DNA of 64,000 nucleotides from Hyphomicrobium sp. (GTDB lineage Bacteria; Pseudomonadota; Alphaproteobacteria; Rhizobiales; Hyphomicrobiaceae): NCBI GenBank assembly GCA_003987725.1, contig RXJH01000002.1, positions 162,461-226,460 of the forward strand, in the 5' to 3' direction. A program made the position numbers and the translations under genes. The number at the start of each line of letters is the position of its first letter. Positions within the stretch are counted from its first letter, which is position 1. Shown in pieces: positions 8,420-16,739 of this stretch. The notes beneath the pieces are model-generated. The model was given only the letters and a program-made list of their open reading frames with translations, made no database searches and was not told the origin of the DNA.

Positions 8420-8444
8420 CAAATCGCTTCTAACCTGACCGAGG

Positions 8445-8475
8445 GAAGCAGGGAGCAATCTCTGCTTCTTTTTTT
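8445..8475 (+). terminator. Rho-independent terminator
   Basis: GAAGCAG and CTGCTTC arms close to a stem followed directly by TTTTTTT, 25 bases after the stop of the small exported protein gene. Confidence 0.8.
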
Positions 8476-8633
8476 GCCCAATTGGCCCGCGTCACCGGAG
8501 ATGCGGTGGGGCGCTTGCACACCACCCGCCCCGTCTTGTATCAAGCGCCTGCGCGGAGTCGGACATGCCTGCCGGCGACGCATCCAAAACGACGCACCCG
8601 AACGGGGCGACGCCCAGGTTTTACGCGAGGTCA

Positions 8634-8708
8634 GCCGGCTTAGCACAGTGGTAGTGCACCTGATTTGTAATCAGGGGGTCGTAGGTTCAAATCCTACAGC
8701 CGGCACCA
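8634..8708 (+). tRNA. tRNA-Thr (TGT)
   Basis: 75 nt with encoded CCA. The acceptor stem is GCCGGCT/AGCCGGC, the anticodon loop is TTTGTAA giving anticodon TGT, and the T-loop reads GGTTCAAATCC. No integrase or duplicated 3' end is seen beside it. Confidence 0.95.
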
Positions 8709-9104
8709 AATCCGAAGTCAGAAAAGCGTAAAAATCGGAACCTTGCCTCTCTGCTCCGTACTGGTTCGTAGAACTCCGTAAAGTACGAGGGCCGAATGGA
8801 AGGCAGAGCTGCCGTCTGGAAGAACCGAGAAATGTTCTTCCAGGGAGCCCCGCTTCCAGCGCATCCGCACCGGCTCTCGCACGTTACGATCGAGGTCGAA
8901 AAGGCTGCCGCTTAGCTACGGTGGCGCTCGGCATCTCAATGGTTTGTAGCGATAAGAAATTGATCTCACGGCCCCTCTGACCGGGATTGACAACGGCTTA
9001 CCATCGCAGTGAAATTGCAGCTAAGGGGTCCCGCGACGTCCCCGTGAGGCGACAGCCCAAAGCTCGCGTCCGATCAACCTTCGTCATGAGGGAAAGGACG
9101 CGCC
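8709..9104 (+). other. Intergenic region before the chromate genes
   Basis: About 400 bases without a supported gene. Besides the perfect hairpin at 8816-8843 listed separately, I see only the presumed promoter and the AAGGA ribosome site of the ChrB-like gene. Confidence 0.5.
8816..8843 (+). repeat. Perfect 10-bp inverted repeat, 8-base loop
   Basis: CTGGAAGAAC (8816-8825) and GTTCTTCCAG (8834-8843) are exact reverse complements around CGAGAAAT. No T-run follows, so it is not a standard terminator. It lies between tRNA-Thr and the chromate operon and could be an operator or an RNA hairpin. Confidence 0.6.
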
Positions 9105-9926
9105 ATGCCGTCACCCACCGAAATCACCGTATCCCAACTCGCCCGCCTCATCGGCGTGCCCAACAGTCCGCTCCTCATCGACGTGCGGCCGGACGATGCT
9201 CTTGTCCGCGATCCGCACCTCATTCCGGGCTCCATTTCGCGACCGGATGCCAAGCCCGACAATTTGATCGCAACGATCGGCAAAAGACCCACCGTAGTTG
9301 TTTGCGAGAACGGCGGCGTCTTGAGCCAAGGCATCGCGGCCTGGCTCCGCCATGCCGGTGTGCCCTCCGAAACATTAGAGGGTGGCTGGGCCGCGTGGCG
9401 GAAGGCCGGTCAGCCACTCGTCAACACTAAGAACTTGCCGCCGCGCGACATCCAAGGACGCACCGTATGGGTCACACGCGCGCGACCCAAGGTTGACCGC
9501 ATCGCATGCCCCTGGCTGATCCGGCGCTTCATCGATCCTGAGCCCGTGTTTTTGTTCGTGGCGCCAAGTGAAGTGCTGGACGCCGCCAAGCGCTTCTCTG
9601 CAACACCCTTCGATATTCCCGATGTGTTTTGGAGCCACCGGGGCGAAAAGTGTTCCTTCGACACGATGCTTGACGAATTCGGCCTCGCGATTCCAGCGTT
9701 GGACCGCGTCGCCGCGATCGTACGCGGCGCAGACACGGCAAGGCCGGATCTCGCGCCTGAGGCTGCCGGACTTCTGGCTGCGTCGCTCGGGTTTTCGCGC
9801 ATGTACCGCGACGACATCGAGCAACTCACCGCCGCGATGGCTCTGTACGACGCCTTCTACCGCTGGGCGCGCGACGCCACCGACGAAACCCACACTTGGT
9901 CTGAGGCCACAGGAGCCAAGACGTGA
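9105..9926 (+). CDS. Rhodanese-ChrB C-domain fusion, chromate resistance
   Basis: 273 aa. Residues 1-105 form a rhodanese domain with IDVRPDDALVRDPHLIPGS and an active-site loop VVVCENGGVLSQG (Cys67). From about residue 118 follows the ChrB C-terminal domain: WVTRARPKVDRIACPWLIRRFIDPE, then a C-terminal YDAFYRWARDA. ChrB proteins are linked to chromate sensing or reduction; the rhodanese fusion suggests sulfur or redox chemistry. The start is supported by AAGGA nine bases upstream. The stop overlaps the start of chrA (GTGATGA), so they form an operon. Confidence 0.85.
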   Translation: MPSPTEITVSQLARLIGVPNSPLLIDVRPDDALVRDPHLIPGSISRPDAKPDNLIATIGKRPTVVVCENGGVLSQGIAAWLRHAGVPSETLEGGWAAWRKAGQPLVNTKNLPPRDIQGRTVWVTRARPKVDRIACPWLIRRFIDPEPVFLFVAPSEVLDAAKRFSATPFDIPDVFWSHRGEKCSFDTMLDEFGLAIPALDRVAAIVRGADTARPDLAPEAAGLLAASLGFSRMYRDDIEQLTAAMALYDAFYRWARDATDETHTWSEATGAKT

Positions 9927-11239
9927 TGAACAAGGTGGTATCTGAACTCCCCGAAGCAGGATCCTCCCAGGATGTGAGCTTCAGCGAAGCCCTGGGAACG
10001 TTCGCGCGCATTGGCGTGCTTTCGTTTGGGGGCCCCACGGCGCAAATCGCGCTCATGCACAAGATCATCGTCGAGGAGAAGAAGTGGCTCGACGAACAGC
10101 ATTACCTTAATGCCCTGAGCTTTTGCATGCTGCTGCCGGGACCCGAAGCCATGCAGCTCGCGACCTATGTGGGCTGGCGCCTTCATGGCCTCAAAGGCGG
10201 CCTCGCTGGCGGACTGCTGTTCGTGCTTCCGGGCGCCGCCGTGGTTCTGGCGTTGTCCATGGTCTACGCCTACTTCGGGAATGTGCCTTTGGTCGATGCG
10301 CTGTTTCTCGGAATCAAAGCGGCGGTTCTGGTCATCGTCGTCGAGGCATTGCTGAGGATCTCTCGACGGGCGCTGAAGCTCCCGGAGCACTGGCTGATCG
10401 CAGCGGCGTCCTTTGTCTCGATCTTCTTCCTCGCGGCGCCGTTTCCGCTGATCGTACTTGCCGCCGCTCTCGTCGGCTATATTCGCGCACAAGGGCAAGC
10501 GCAGTTGTATCCCATCTCCGTTCGATCGGTGGAGACCGTCAAGACTATAGCCGCATGGGCAGTGGTGTGGTTTGCGCCATTACTGGTGATCGCAGCGTTC
10601 TTCGGCCGCGATCATGTGCTGTCTCAGCTCAGCGTTTTCTTTTCCAAGCTCGCCGTAGTGACATTCGGCGGCGCCTACGCGGTGCTCGCGTACATGGCGC
10701 AAGACGTGGTGACGCGCTACGGTTGGCTCGACGCCGGCGCAATGATGGATGGTCTCGGCCTCGCCGAGACCACGCCTGGCCCTTTGATTCTCGTAACCGA
10801 ATTCGTCGGCTTCCTCACCGCCTTCCGTCACGGGGGCAACCCCGCATTGCTTCAAGGTTTGCTCGGCGCCTTCGTGGCGCTATGGGCGACCTTTGCGCCC
10901 TGCTTCCTCTGGATATTCGCAGGAGCGCCCTACATCGCCTGGATGACTCATCAGCCGCGCCTCAAGGGCGCACTCGCCACCATCACTGCTGCGGTCGTCG
11001 GTGTCATTCTCAACCTCGCCATCTGGTTCGCACTTCACGTCTTTTTCCACGACGTCAGCTTGCGCCATCTCGGGCCAGTGCAGCTCTGGACGCCAACTTT
11101 GTCATCCATCGATTGGCAGGTGGTCGCACTGGCAAGCGTCTCCGCCTACCTGCTGCTGCGGCATCACTGGTCCATCGCAGCGACGCTGGCCATTGCTTCA
11201 GCAGGATCGCTGGCACTTCGGGCATGTGTACTCTGGTAA
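9923..11239 (+). CDS. chrA: Chromate transporter ChrA
   Basis: 438 aa CHR-family membrane carrier that exports chromate, probably coupled to the membrane potential. It has two homologous CHR halves. The first carries FARIGVLSFGGPTAQIALMH, the second FFSKLAVVTFGGAYAVLAYMAQ with GLAETTPGPLILVTEFVGF. There are ten or more hydrophobic segments. Start is GTG 9923 or ATG 9926; both lie after AGGAG at 9911-9915 and overlap the stop of the ChrB-like gene. The family also includes members with other oxyanion substrates, so chromate is inferred from the ChrB neighbour. Confidence 0.92.
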   Translation: MMNKVVSELPEAGSSQDVSFSEALGTFARIGVLSFGGPTAQIALMHKIIVEEKKWLDEQHYLNALSFCMLLPGPEAMQLATYVGWRLHGLKGGLAGGLLFVLPGAAVVLALSMVYAYFGNVPLVDALFLGIKAAVLVIVVEALLRISRRALKLPEHWLIAAASFVSIFFLAAPFPLIVLAAALVGYIRAQGQAQLYPISVRSVETVKTIAAWAVVWFAPLLVIAAFFGRDHVLSQLSVFFSKLAVVTFGGAYAVLAYMAQDVVTRYGWLDAGAMMDGLGLAETTPGPLILVTEFVGFLTAFRHGGNPALLQGLLGAFVALWATFAPCFLWIFAGAPYIAWMTHQPRLKGALATITAAVVGVILNLAIWFALHVFFHDVSLRHLGPVQLWTPTLSSIDWQVVALASVSAYLLLRHHWSIAATLAIASAGSLALRACVLW

Positions 11240-11632
11240 CTCACCAGGAAAGGGCGGTTGAAAAACTCCAAGCGGCGACGAGCTTGCCGATGCGCAATCA
11301 CGTATCGACTCCTCCTCAATCAACTATTGAAATCAAATGTGATCATCCGGCGCTTCACACCTGCCACGCCGCCGAATAACTCTCGCAACCCAATAAATAC
11401 GGGATTGCCATTCCATATTCGGGGCAATTGCCGTTCCGATATTGAAAAAACGAGTATTACTCGAACCCATTTTCGCCATTCCGCGAGTGAATTGTGAATT
11501 TGGGGAAAGCGGCAACTGGGATTGCCTCATCTCGCAAACGGAATTCACCGCGCGAGAAGAATTGTGACGCGCTCTGCTGACGCCACCTTATGACGCGGCC
11601 TGATCCGTAAACGCGACACGGAAGAAAACGCA
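11240..11632 (+). other. AT-richer intergenic region
   Basis: About 390 bases of visibly lower GC than its surroundings. No ORF, RNA or strong hairpin can be supported. It probably contains the promoter for the small membrane protein and YceI genes. Confidence 0.4.
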
Positions 11633-11866
11633 ATGGCGGCAACGATTTTCGATTCAATCGTCGTATTCCTATACCCGCTAGCCTTGTTGGCCGCCGCCTG
11701 GATCATCTTCAACGGCGCTACAGCCGGGAGAGACGGCATTTCAGAAGTAGTAGCAGCCCTAATTCGAACAAATGGCGTTGAAGACGGCGGAAAGCGTGGC
11801 ACCGGCTTCTCCAAAAATATAAATAGCGAAAGGCAGAGTGATGAACGGCAACCGTCCACGCAATAA
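11633..11866 (+). CDS. Small single-helix membrane protein, hypothetical
   Basis: 77 aa from ATG 11633 with GGAAG upstream. One hydrophobic helix (residues 7-27, IVVFLYPLALLAAAWIIFNG) is followed by a hydrophilic tail. It overlaps the YceI-like gene by 29 bases, suggesting co-translation. I do not recognise the family. It could be a spurious frame, but the ribosome site and helix favour a real gene. Confidence 0.45.
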   Translation: MAATIFDSIVVFLYPLALLAAAWIIFNGATAGRDGISEVVAALIRTNGVEDGGKRGTGFSKNINSERQSDERQPSTQ

Positions 11867-12530
11867 TATTTCCCGAAGCGAGGCAGTAGCCGACGATATA
11901 GGGAGCAGCCGCCAACTCTCCAAGTGTGCGTCACCGGTGAAAGCACCGGCATCTCTCCGAATAGCAGTTCTCGCATTGCTTGCAGCAGAATTGACTGTCG
12001 CCAGCGCACCGGCCGTCCAAGCCCGTCGTTTCGAATTCGACCAGCGCCGTACCGAGGTCCGCTTCGTCTATAAGATGGCCTACGCGACGCAGCGCGGCCG
12101 TTTCACAAAGGTCAGCGGTACACTCGACTACGACGAAGCAGCCCCCGGAAAAAGCAAGATCAACGCTTCCATTGCTTCGGCGAGCCTCACGACCGGCGAA
12201 GCACTTATCGACAACGAGCTTAAGGGCACGGATTTCTTTAACGTCGAGGGTTCGCCCGTTATTGCCTTTAAAAGCCTCGAGGTCCGAACGGACTCGCCAA
12301 CCACAGCAAAGGTTGCGGGCGAGATGACGGTCAACGGCATCACCAAACCGGTGATGCTCCAAGTCAGAATTGAGTCACACGACGACCCGGCACTCAAGTA
12401 CGACGTTGGAGCACGCAGATTTTTCGCCACGACCCGCATTCAGCGCAGCGCTTTCAACATGACAAGCTACCGGTCGATGGTCGACGATGATGTCGATATT
12501 GAAATCGACGCCATCGCCCGTCCTCGATAG
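11838..12530 (+). CDS. YceI-family periplasmic protein
   Basis: 230 aa if started at GTG 11838 (ATG 11841 also possible). A start at GTG 11937 would give a cleaner signal peptide (KAPASLRIAVLALLAAEL to VQA). The mature part is a YceI lipocalin-like beta-barrel: FEFDQRRTEVRFVYKMAY, GTLDYDEAAPGKSKINASI, NELKGTDFFNVEGSPVIAFKS, GEMTVNGITKPVMLQV. YceI proteins bind isoprenoid lipids or quinones in the periplasm. The gene lies beside the multihaem cytochrome cluster, where quinone chemistry would make sense, but the link is only positional. Confidence 0.8.
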   Translation: MMNGNRPRNNISRSEAVADDIGSSRQLSKCASPVKAPASLRIAVLALLAAELTVASAPAVQARRFEFDQRRTEVRFVYKMAYATQRGRFTKVSGTLDYDEAAPGKSKINASIASASLTTGEALIDNELKGTDFFNVEGSPVIAFKSLEVRTDSPTTAKVAGEMTVNGITKPVMLQVRIESHDDPALKYDVGARRFFATTRIQRSAFNMTSYRSMVDDDVDIEIDAIARPR

Positions 12531-12574
12531 GGCGCAGGACCGTCCTCCCCAATTCGGCAGCTATCGTTGATCAT

Positions 12575-14248
12575 TCAGAACTTGCTCCGGAGCTCGGTGC
12601 GGAAACCGAAATTATCGTCCGCGCCCTCTTGGATCTGATAGGTCGCATCGGCGCGGAACAGCCACGATCTGGTGATGGGGATCTGATAGCGAACGCCGAA
12701 GCCGTACTGTGAACCTTTGGCCCCGATATTATCATTTTCGAACGGCTGTACCGTCGCAACCTCGAAGACGAGCTGCTGATCCAGGTTGAAGAGATACTCG
12801 ACCCCGAGCGCGCCGCCGAACGTGTTGGACGCGGTGTCGTCGAGTTTCGGATAGCCGGTCAGAGCGTCCGTCTCGAAGTTGATGCCGACATTCTTCAGTA
12901 TGCCCGCGTTGTTGCCATCGACGAGGGGCGTCGGATTGCCGAACCCGACGAAGAAATTGGCATAGGGAAGAAGTGTACTCGGCAAGGGCGAGATCAGGCT
13001 GTTCTCCGAAATGATCGCCACGCCATCGCCGTTTCCGTGCCCATCGTCCCCAAAGTTCGCAAACACACGGGTCGAGTTCGAAATCGTGTTGGCATAGCGC
13101 CGGGAATAAGCGGCGGTGAGGAAGTGCTGCTCGACACCTGCCTCTGGGCCAGTGCCTTGCAGAAAGCCATATCCCGCTTCGATGTAGCCGTTGAAGGCAT
13201 CGACGAAGGCCGTCGCGCCGAAGAGATTAGCGTTGTCGTTGTCCACCTTGCCGTTCGCTTTGAGAAAGCTCGCGTTGTCGATGTTGTCAAAACCAGCAAA
13301 GAACGTGATGTCAAAGTTCGAAAGGCCGAGAGCCGCCGAATTTTTTGCGGGGAAAGTGACCGCACCGCCGAGGATCGCATCATTCGCCCAGATCCCGTTC
13401 TGCAGGAACAGCGGGAAGAGACCGACGGTGAAGGGAAGGTCGAATCCCGCATACTGACCCGTGAGCCCCGAATAGATGGAGCCGGCGTCGCCCTCGAAAA
13501 ATAGAGTCTGTGGATTGAGGTTGAGTTCGTCGTTGAACTTGCCGTTACCATCACCGGTGCCGAACTCGAAACGAGTGAATTTCGTGCCGTCCTGAAGCGG
13601 CGTGAAGAAGGCATGGATGCGCTCTGTTGCCGTCAGCTTGAAATCGACATCGAGATTCAGCCGCGTCGCGACCTGTGCGATATCCTTGCCGTTATTACTG
13701 TTGTAGGCGACCGCCGTCCTCCAATCGCCGTAGACGGAGAGTCCAGGCAGCAACGGGTTCAATTTCCCGAAGAGTGTGCTGCTCTCGTCGTAAATACCTG
13801 ACGTGTATTGCTCGCGGCCCAGCTCAAGCAGCGGGCGCGGCGGTTCGACAGCGGTTTTCCCGCCGTAGATTTCGGATTGTCCTTCGGCATCATATTTCTT
13901 TTCGTACTGAGGATCCGAGCGGAAGGCGCTCTTTTTCGATTGGTTCTTCTTGCGCGGCTTCTCTCCGTCTTTTTCTTCCGCATTCGATTTGCTGACGTCG
14001 CCCCCGAGATATTGCTTTGGAACGATCGTCTCGTTTTCGCGTTTTCCTTCAGAATAGGAATTGGCAGGTGTCGCGGTGGAAAACGTCGTAATCCAACCAT
14101 CGTCTTTGCCGGCCTCGGTACCACTTTCACGCGGTTCGGTTTTTGCGCTCGTGCCGGACATCGTCAGATAGCCCCCGGCCATCAGAACAATAGCAGCGGT
14201 TGTCGCACCCGTTCGATATCGAAGGTTGCCCTTCGCGTAGCAAGTCAT
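12575..14248 (-). CDS. Outer-membrane beta-barrel protein, candidate porin of a cytochrome conduit
   Basis: 557 aa. An N-terminal hydrophobic stretch with signal-like character is followed by a charged low-complexity region (residues 35-140, Lys/Glu/Ser/Thr-rich). From about residue 150 the sequence has the alternating aromatic/polar pattern of a large beta-barrel: GLSVYGDWRTAVAYNSNNG, VGLFPLFLQNGIWANDA, SNFDITFFAGFDN, YGFGVRYQIPITRSWLF. It ends in Phe after FGFRTELRSK, the classic outer-membrane insertion signal. It is transcribed after a pentahaem cytochrome gene (129-base gap), so I infer a porin-cytochrome partnership. It is not recognisably MtrB/PioB (I see no N-terminal CXXC motif). Confidence 0.7.
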   Translation of the reverse strand: MTCYAKGNLRYRTGATTAAIVLMAGGYLTMSGTSAKTEPRESGTEAGKDDGWITTFSTATPANSYSEGKRENETIVPKQYLGGDVSKSNAEEKDGEKPRKKNQSKKSAFRSDPQYEKKYDAEGQSEIYGGKTAVEPPRPLLELGREQYTSGIYDESSTLFGKLNPLLPGLSVYGDWRTAVAYNSNNGKDIAQVATRLNLDVDFKLTATERIHAFFTPLQDGTKFTRFEFGTGDGNGKFNDELNLNPQTLFFEGDAGSIYSGLTGQYAGFDLPFTVGLFPLFLQNGIWANDAILGGAVTFPAKNSAALGLSNFDITFFAGFDNIDNASFLKANGKVDNDNANLFGATAFVDAFNGYIEAGYGFLQGTGPEAGVEQHFLTAAYSRRYANTISNSTRVFANFGDDGHGNGDGVAIISENSLISPLPSTLLPYANFFVGFGNPTPLVDGNNAGILKNVGINFETDALTGYPKLDDTASNTFGGALGVEYLFNLDQQLVFEVATVQPFENDNIGAKGSQYGFGVRYQIPITRSWLFRADATYQIQEGADDNFGFRTELRSKF

Positions 14249-14377
14249 CTGGAAGCTCCCACTTCACGCCCCTGGCTCGTGAGTTCGCTCGAGTATCAGG
14301 TGGCTTCAGAGAGGCTTCGGACCCGCTTTTTTGGACTCGTGGCGAGACCAAATCCGAAACGCTCGGTTCTTCGGTGT

Positions 14378-16249
14378 TTACCCGTTCACAAGGACATCAA
14401 CTTCGAAGTCATGGAAGTTCATGATCCGCTCGTTCATGCTCTCTTCCATGGGCTTGGTGGCACCGACGAAGCGCATGAAATAGATGGGCTCGGCGCGGCT
14501 GCGCATGCGGAAGGCCAAGCGATACTTGCCGGGTTTCTTGATCAGGTTGCCCGGTACCGAATATTTAGCCTCCCTCACCCCAAGCGGCGGCAGAGAATGA
14601 TTCTCCATTCGCACGAGTGGCGGATGGTTGAGAACCGTGGTCGGGATACCCGGCGGACGAAGCTGAGGCAGCGGATCGATGTCGAAATTCACCGGCAAGT
14701 ACATCTCGCGGTCCGTGCCTTTGACATTGGTCGTAAGGAATTTGGTCTGAAAGTTCACCAGCATCTGGTCAGTGTCGATGCGGCCGGCGGCGACGTCCAG
14801 ACTGTGTAGATCAGCCATGTCTCCATTGCTGTCGACGTAGCCCGACTCCCAGATGTTCTTACCATCAGGATCGACGACGGCGACGTTAACCCAGAGCTGC
14901 GGCTGAGCCCCAAGCGAGCCCGACGGCAGATTGTGCCCGGTGTTGATGTTCTTGATCTTGTAGGAGAACGCCAGGTCCGCGCCGACCCTCGGAGTTCCCT
15001 CGATGTAGGGACCGTCAACCTTGCTGCTGTTCTCCATCACCTCGCGCCGCAGCTTGTCACGCTCGTCGAGCTTCTTCAGATTTTCATCGATGATCTCTCT
15101 GGCATCTTCGCGATCGCTCTGATCGGCCCAACGCTTCGGAAATTTGACCTTGAGTTTGCCGGCCGCGACCTTGTCTTCGAACTTGGGACTGCCCCATCCG
15201 GCGCGCCAATCGAACTGCAACCAGTCTTCGATGCTCGTGGCCTGAGCCTTCGTGTTGTGCGGGAAGATGCCAGGATGCGCGATGGAGTAGCCCGGACCGA
15301 TAAATCGGTGGTTCGCATGCTTGCGCCCCGGATTGATCTCCTTGCCGCCGACAATTGCCGAGGGTGCGATGGCGTAGCCAGAAGGCTGGCCCGGAGACTT
15401 GCCCATGTGGCAGTCCTGACAGGTGACGCCGGCTTTGCGTGCAGGGCTGTCGCGATATTGATCCCAAACGATTTCCAACTTGATGCCGAGGTTGACCGCG
15501 ACCTGGTGACAGCTGACGCAGAACTCAGACTTTGTGATCTGATCGTTCGTAATCATCCCCTTGTGAATGCCGTTGCCGCGCCCGTCGGCTCCGGTTTTGA
15601 CCGAATAGGTCTCCTTGTTCGCTAGGACGTTTTTGATGACGCTTTTTTCGCCGCTGCCGTACACGGGCTCGTAGATTTTTCCCGGCTCGACACGGCGCTC
15701 GCCGTTGACCTTGCCATACTCTTCCTTGACCCGGTGGCAGGTGATGCACGTTATGCCCTCGCGCGAGATCTGACTGCGCGCCCAGAGTGGGGCTTCGCGC
15801 GCCTCGCCGAGCTGTGTGCCAACCTGTTGATGGCATCGCACGCAAAAGGTGCCGACCGTCCCTTGAGTAAGCGATTGGAACTTCTGTTCGAATTTGTGGA
15901 ACATCGGCGAAATGGAGGCATAGGCGTGCTGCGAGGACGACCACTCTTCATAGATTTGCTTGTGGCATCCGCCGCATTGCGCGGCAGTGGGATATAAAGA
16001 CTCGTCCTTCGCGAGCCCGCTGTGAGCATCGGCCTTGGATCTTGTGATCTCGATGTTCTTGGTGTCCGCAGGGTCGCTTTCTCCGAGCCCCCCGCCAGTC
16101 TTTCCTGATTTTTGTTGAGATTTGGCCTGTTGAGCTTGCTCAGCGCCCTCGGACCCCGCGATTGCGTTTTGCCGAGAGAACATTACACAGGCCAACGTCG
16201 CGCCCACGCATGCGCAGGCGAGCAGTGAAACACGCGAAACTTGAACCAT
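14378..16249 (-). CDS. Pentahaem c-type cytochrome, c554-related
   Basis: About 623 aa from ATG 16249 (GGGGG just upstream; an alternative start is at 16273). A signal peptide (VSRVSLLACACVGATLACVMF) is followed by five CXXCH sites near residues 92 (CGGCH), 136 (CVRCH), 168 (CITCH), 244 (CVSCH) and 277 (CQDCH). The first sits in AAQCGGCHKQIYEEWSSSQHA, the usual opening of cytochrome c554-like proteins. The C-terminal 300 residues lack haems and look beta-rich, with NTGHNLPSGSLGAQPQLWVNV. This NTGH-x-x-P-x-G motif is common in exported multihaem cytochromes. It would be periplasmic or surface-exposed. It heads the minus-strand operon with the beta-barrel gene. Confidence 0.85.
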   Translation of the reverse strand: MVQVSRVSLLACACVGATLACVMFSRQNAIAGSEGAEQAQQAKSQQKSGKTGGGLGESDPADTKNIEITRSKADAHSGLAKDESLYPTAAQCGGCHKQIYEEWSSSQHAYASISPMFHKFEQKFQSLTQGTVGTFCVRCHQQVGTQLGEAREAPLWARSQISREGITCITCHRVKEEYGKVNGERRVEPGKIYEPVYGSGEKSVIKNVLANKETYSVKTGADGRGNGIHKGMITNDQITKSEFCVSCHQVAVNLGIKLEIVWDQYRDSPARKAGVTCQDCHMGKSPGQPSGYAIAPSAIVGGKEINPGRKHANHRFIGPGYSIAHPGIFPHNTKAQATSIEDWLQFDWRAGWGSPKFEDKVAAGKLKVKFPKRWADQSDREDAREIIDENLKKLDERDKLRREVMENSSKVDGPYIEGTPRVGADLAFSYKIKNINTGHNLPSGSLGAQPQLWVNVAVVDPDGKNIWESGYVDSNGDMADLHSLDVAAGRIDTDQMLVNFQTKFLTTNVKGTDREMYLPVNFDIDPLPQLRPPGIPTTVLNHPPLVRMENHSLPPLGVREAKYSVPGNLIKKPGKYRLAFRMRSRAEPIYFMRFVGATKPMEESMNERIMNFHDFEVDVLVNG

Positions 16250-16739
16250 AACCCCCAGTCCAATCTGCCCCATACTTCGAGGCAGAACTCAGAATTGCAT
16301 GATCGCGCGAAATGCCGTCCGATTTATGCGATCCCCCGTCGGAAATAGAACAATATGGAAAACGGGGCAGCGATATGGCCAGATTTAATTACTCGCGAAA
16401 TTGAATATAGTTAATCCGAAATTGGAGAAACAAATCTCCATTTCACTCGGCATGAATATAAAAGGAATTATGCTCGACAGAATGCTTATGGCACCACGCC
16501 ACAAGTACTTGAAAATACATAGTATTTAAATCCAACAATTTGCGCTCTCGACGAGCAAAACGAGCGATAACGGCTCGCGTGGAACCTAGTGCATAACTCG
16601 AGTTTATTGGCCCGCATAATTCAAAATTCAATCCATGTTTCATTTTATTCACGGGCCACGGGCCATTGTCTAACCATAATAGACCGATAGCGCAGTTGCG
16701 AATTGCGGATTTCTCGGAACGGCAAGAATTTCAGGATAG
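16250..16739 (+). promoter_or_regulatory. AT-rich divergent control region of the cytochrome cluster
   Basis: About 490 bases between the divergent pentahaem and ferredoxin-reductase genes. Its AT content is markedly higher than anything nearby. A 69-codon frame at 16443-16652 on the minus strand has no ribosome site and is not called. The region must carry promoters for both halves. I see no repeat clear enough to name as an operator. Confidence 0.5.

Noticed and set aside
12575..16249. Naming the barrel and pentahaem genes mtrB/mtrA or pioB/pioA
   Set aside because: The barrel shows no MtrB/PioB-type N-terminal CXXC that I can see, and the cytochrome is pentahaem c554-like rather than decahaem MtrA-like.
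16443..16652. 69-codon frame in the AT-rich cytochrome control region
   Set aside because: No ribosome site and no recognisable motif; treated as intergenic.
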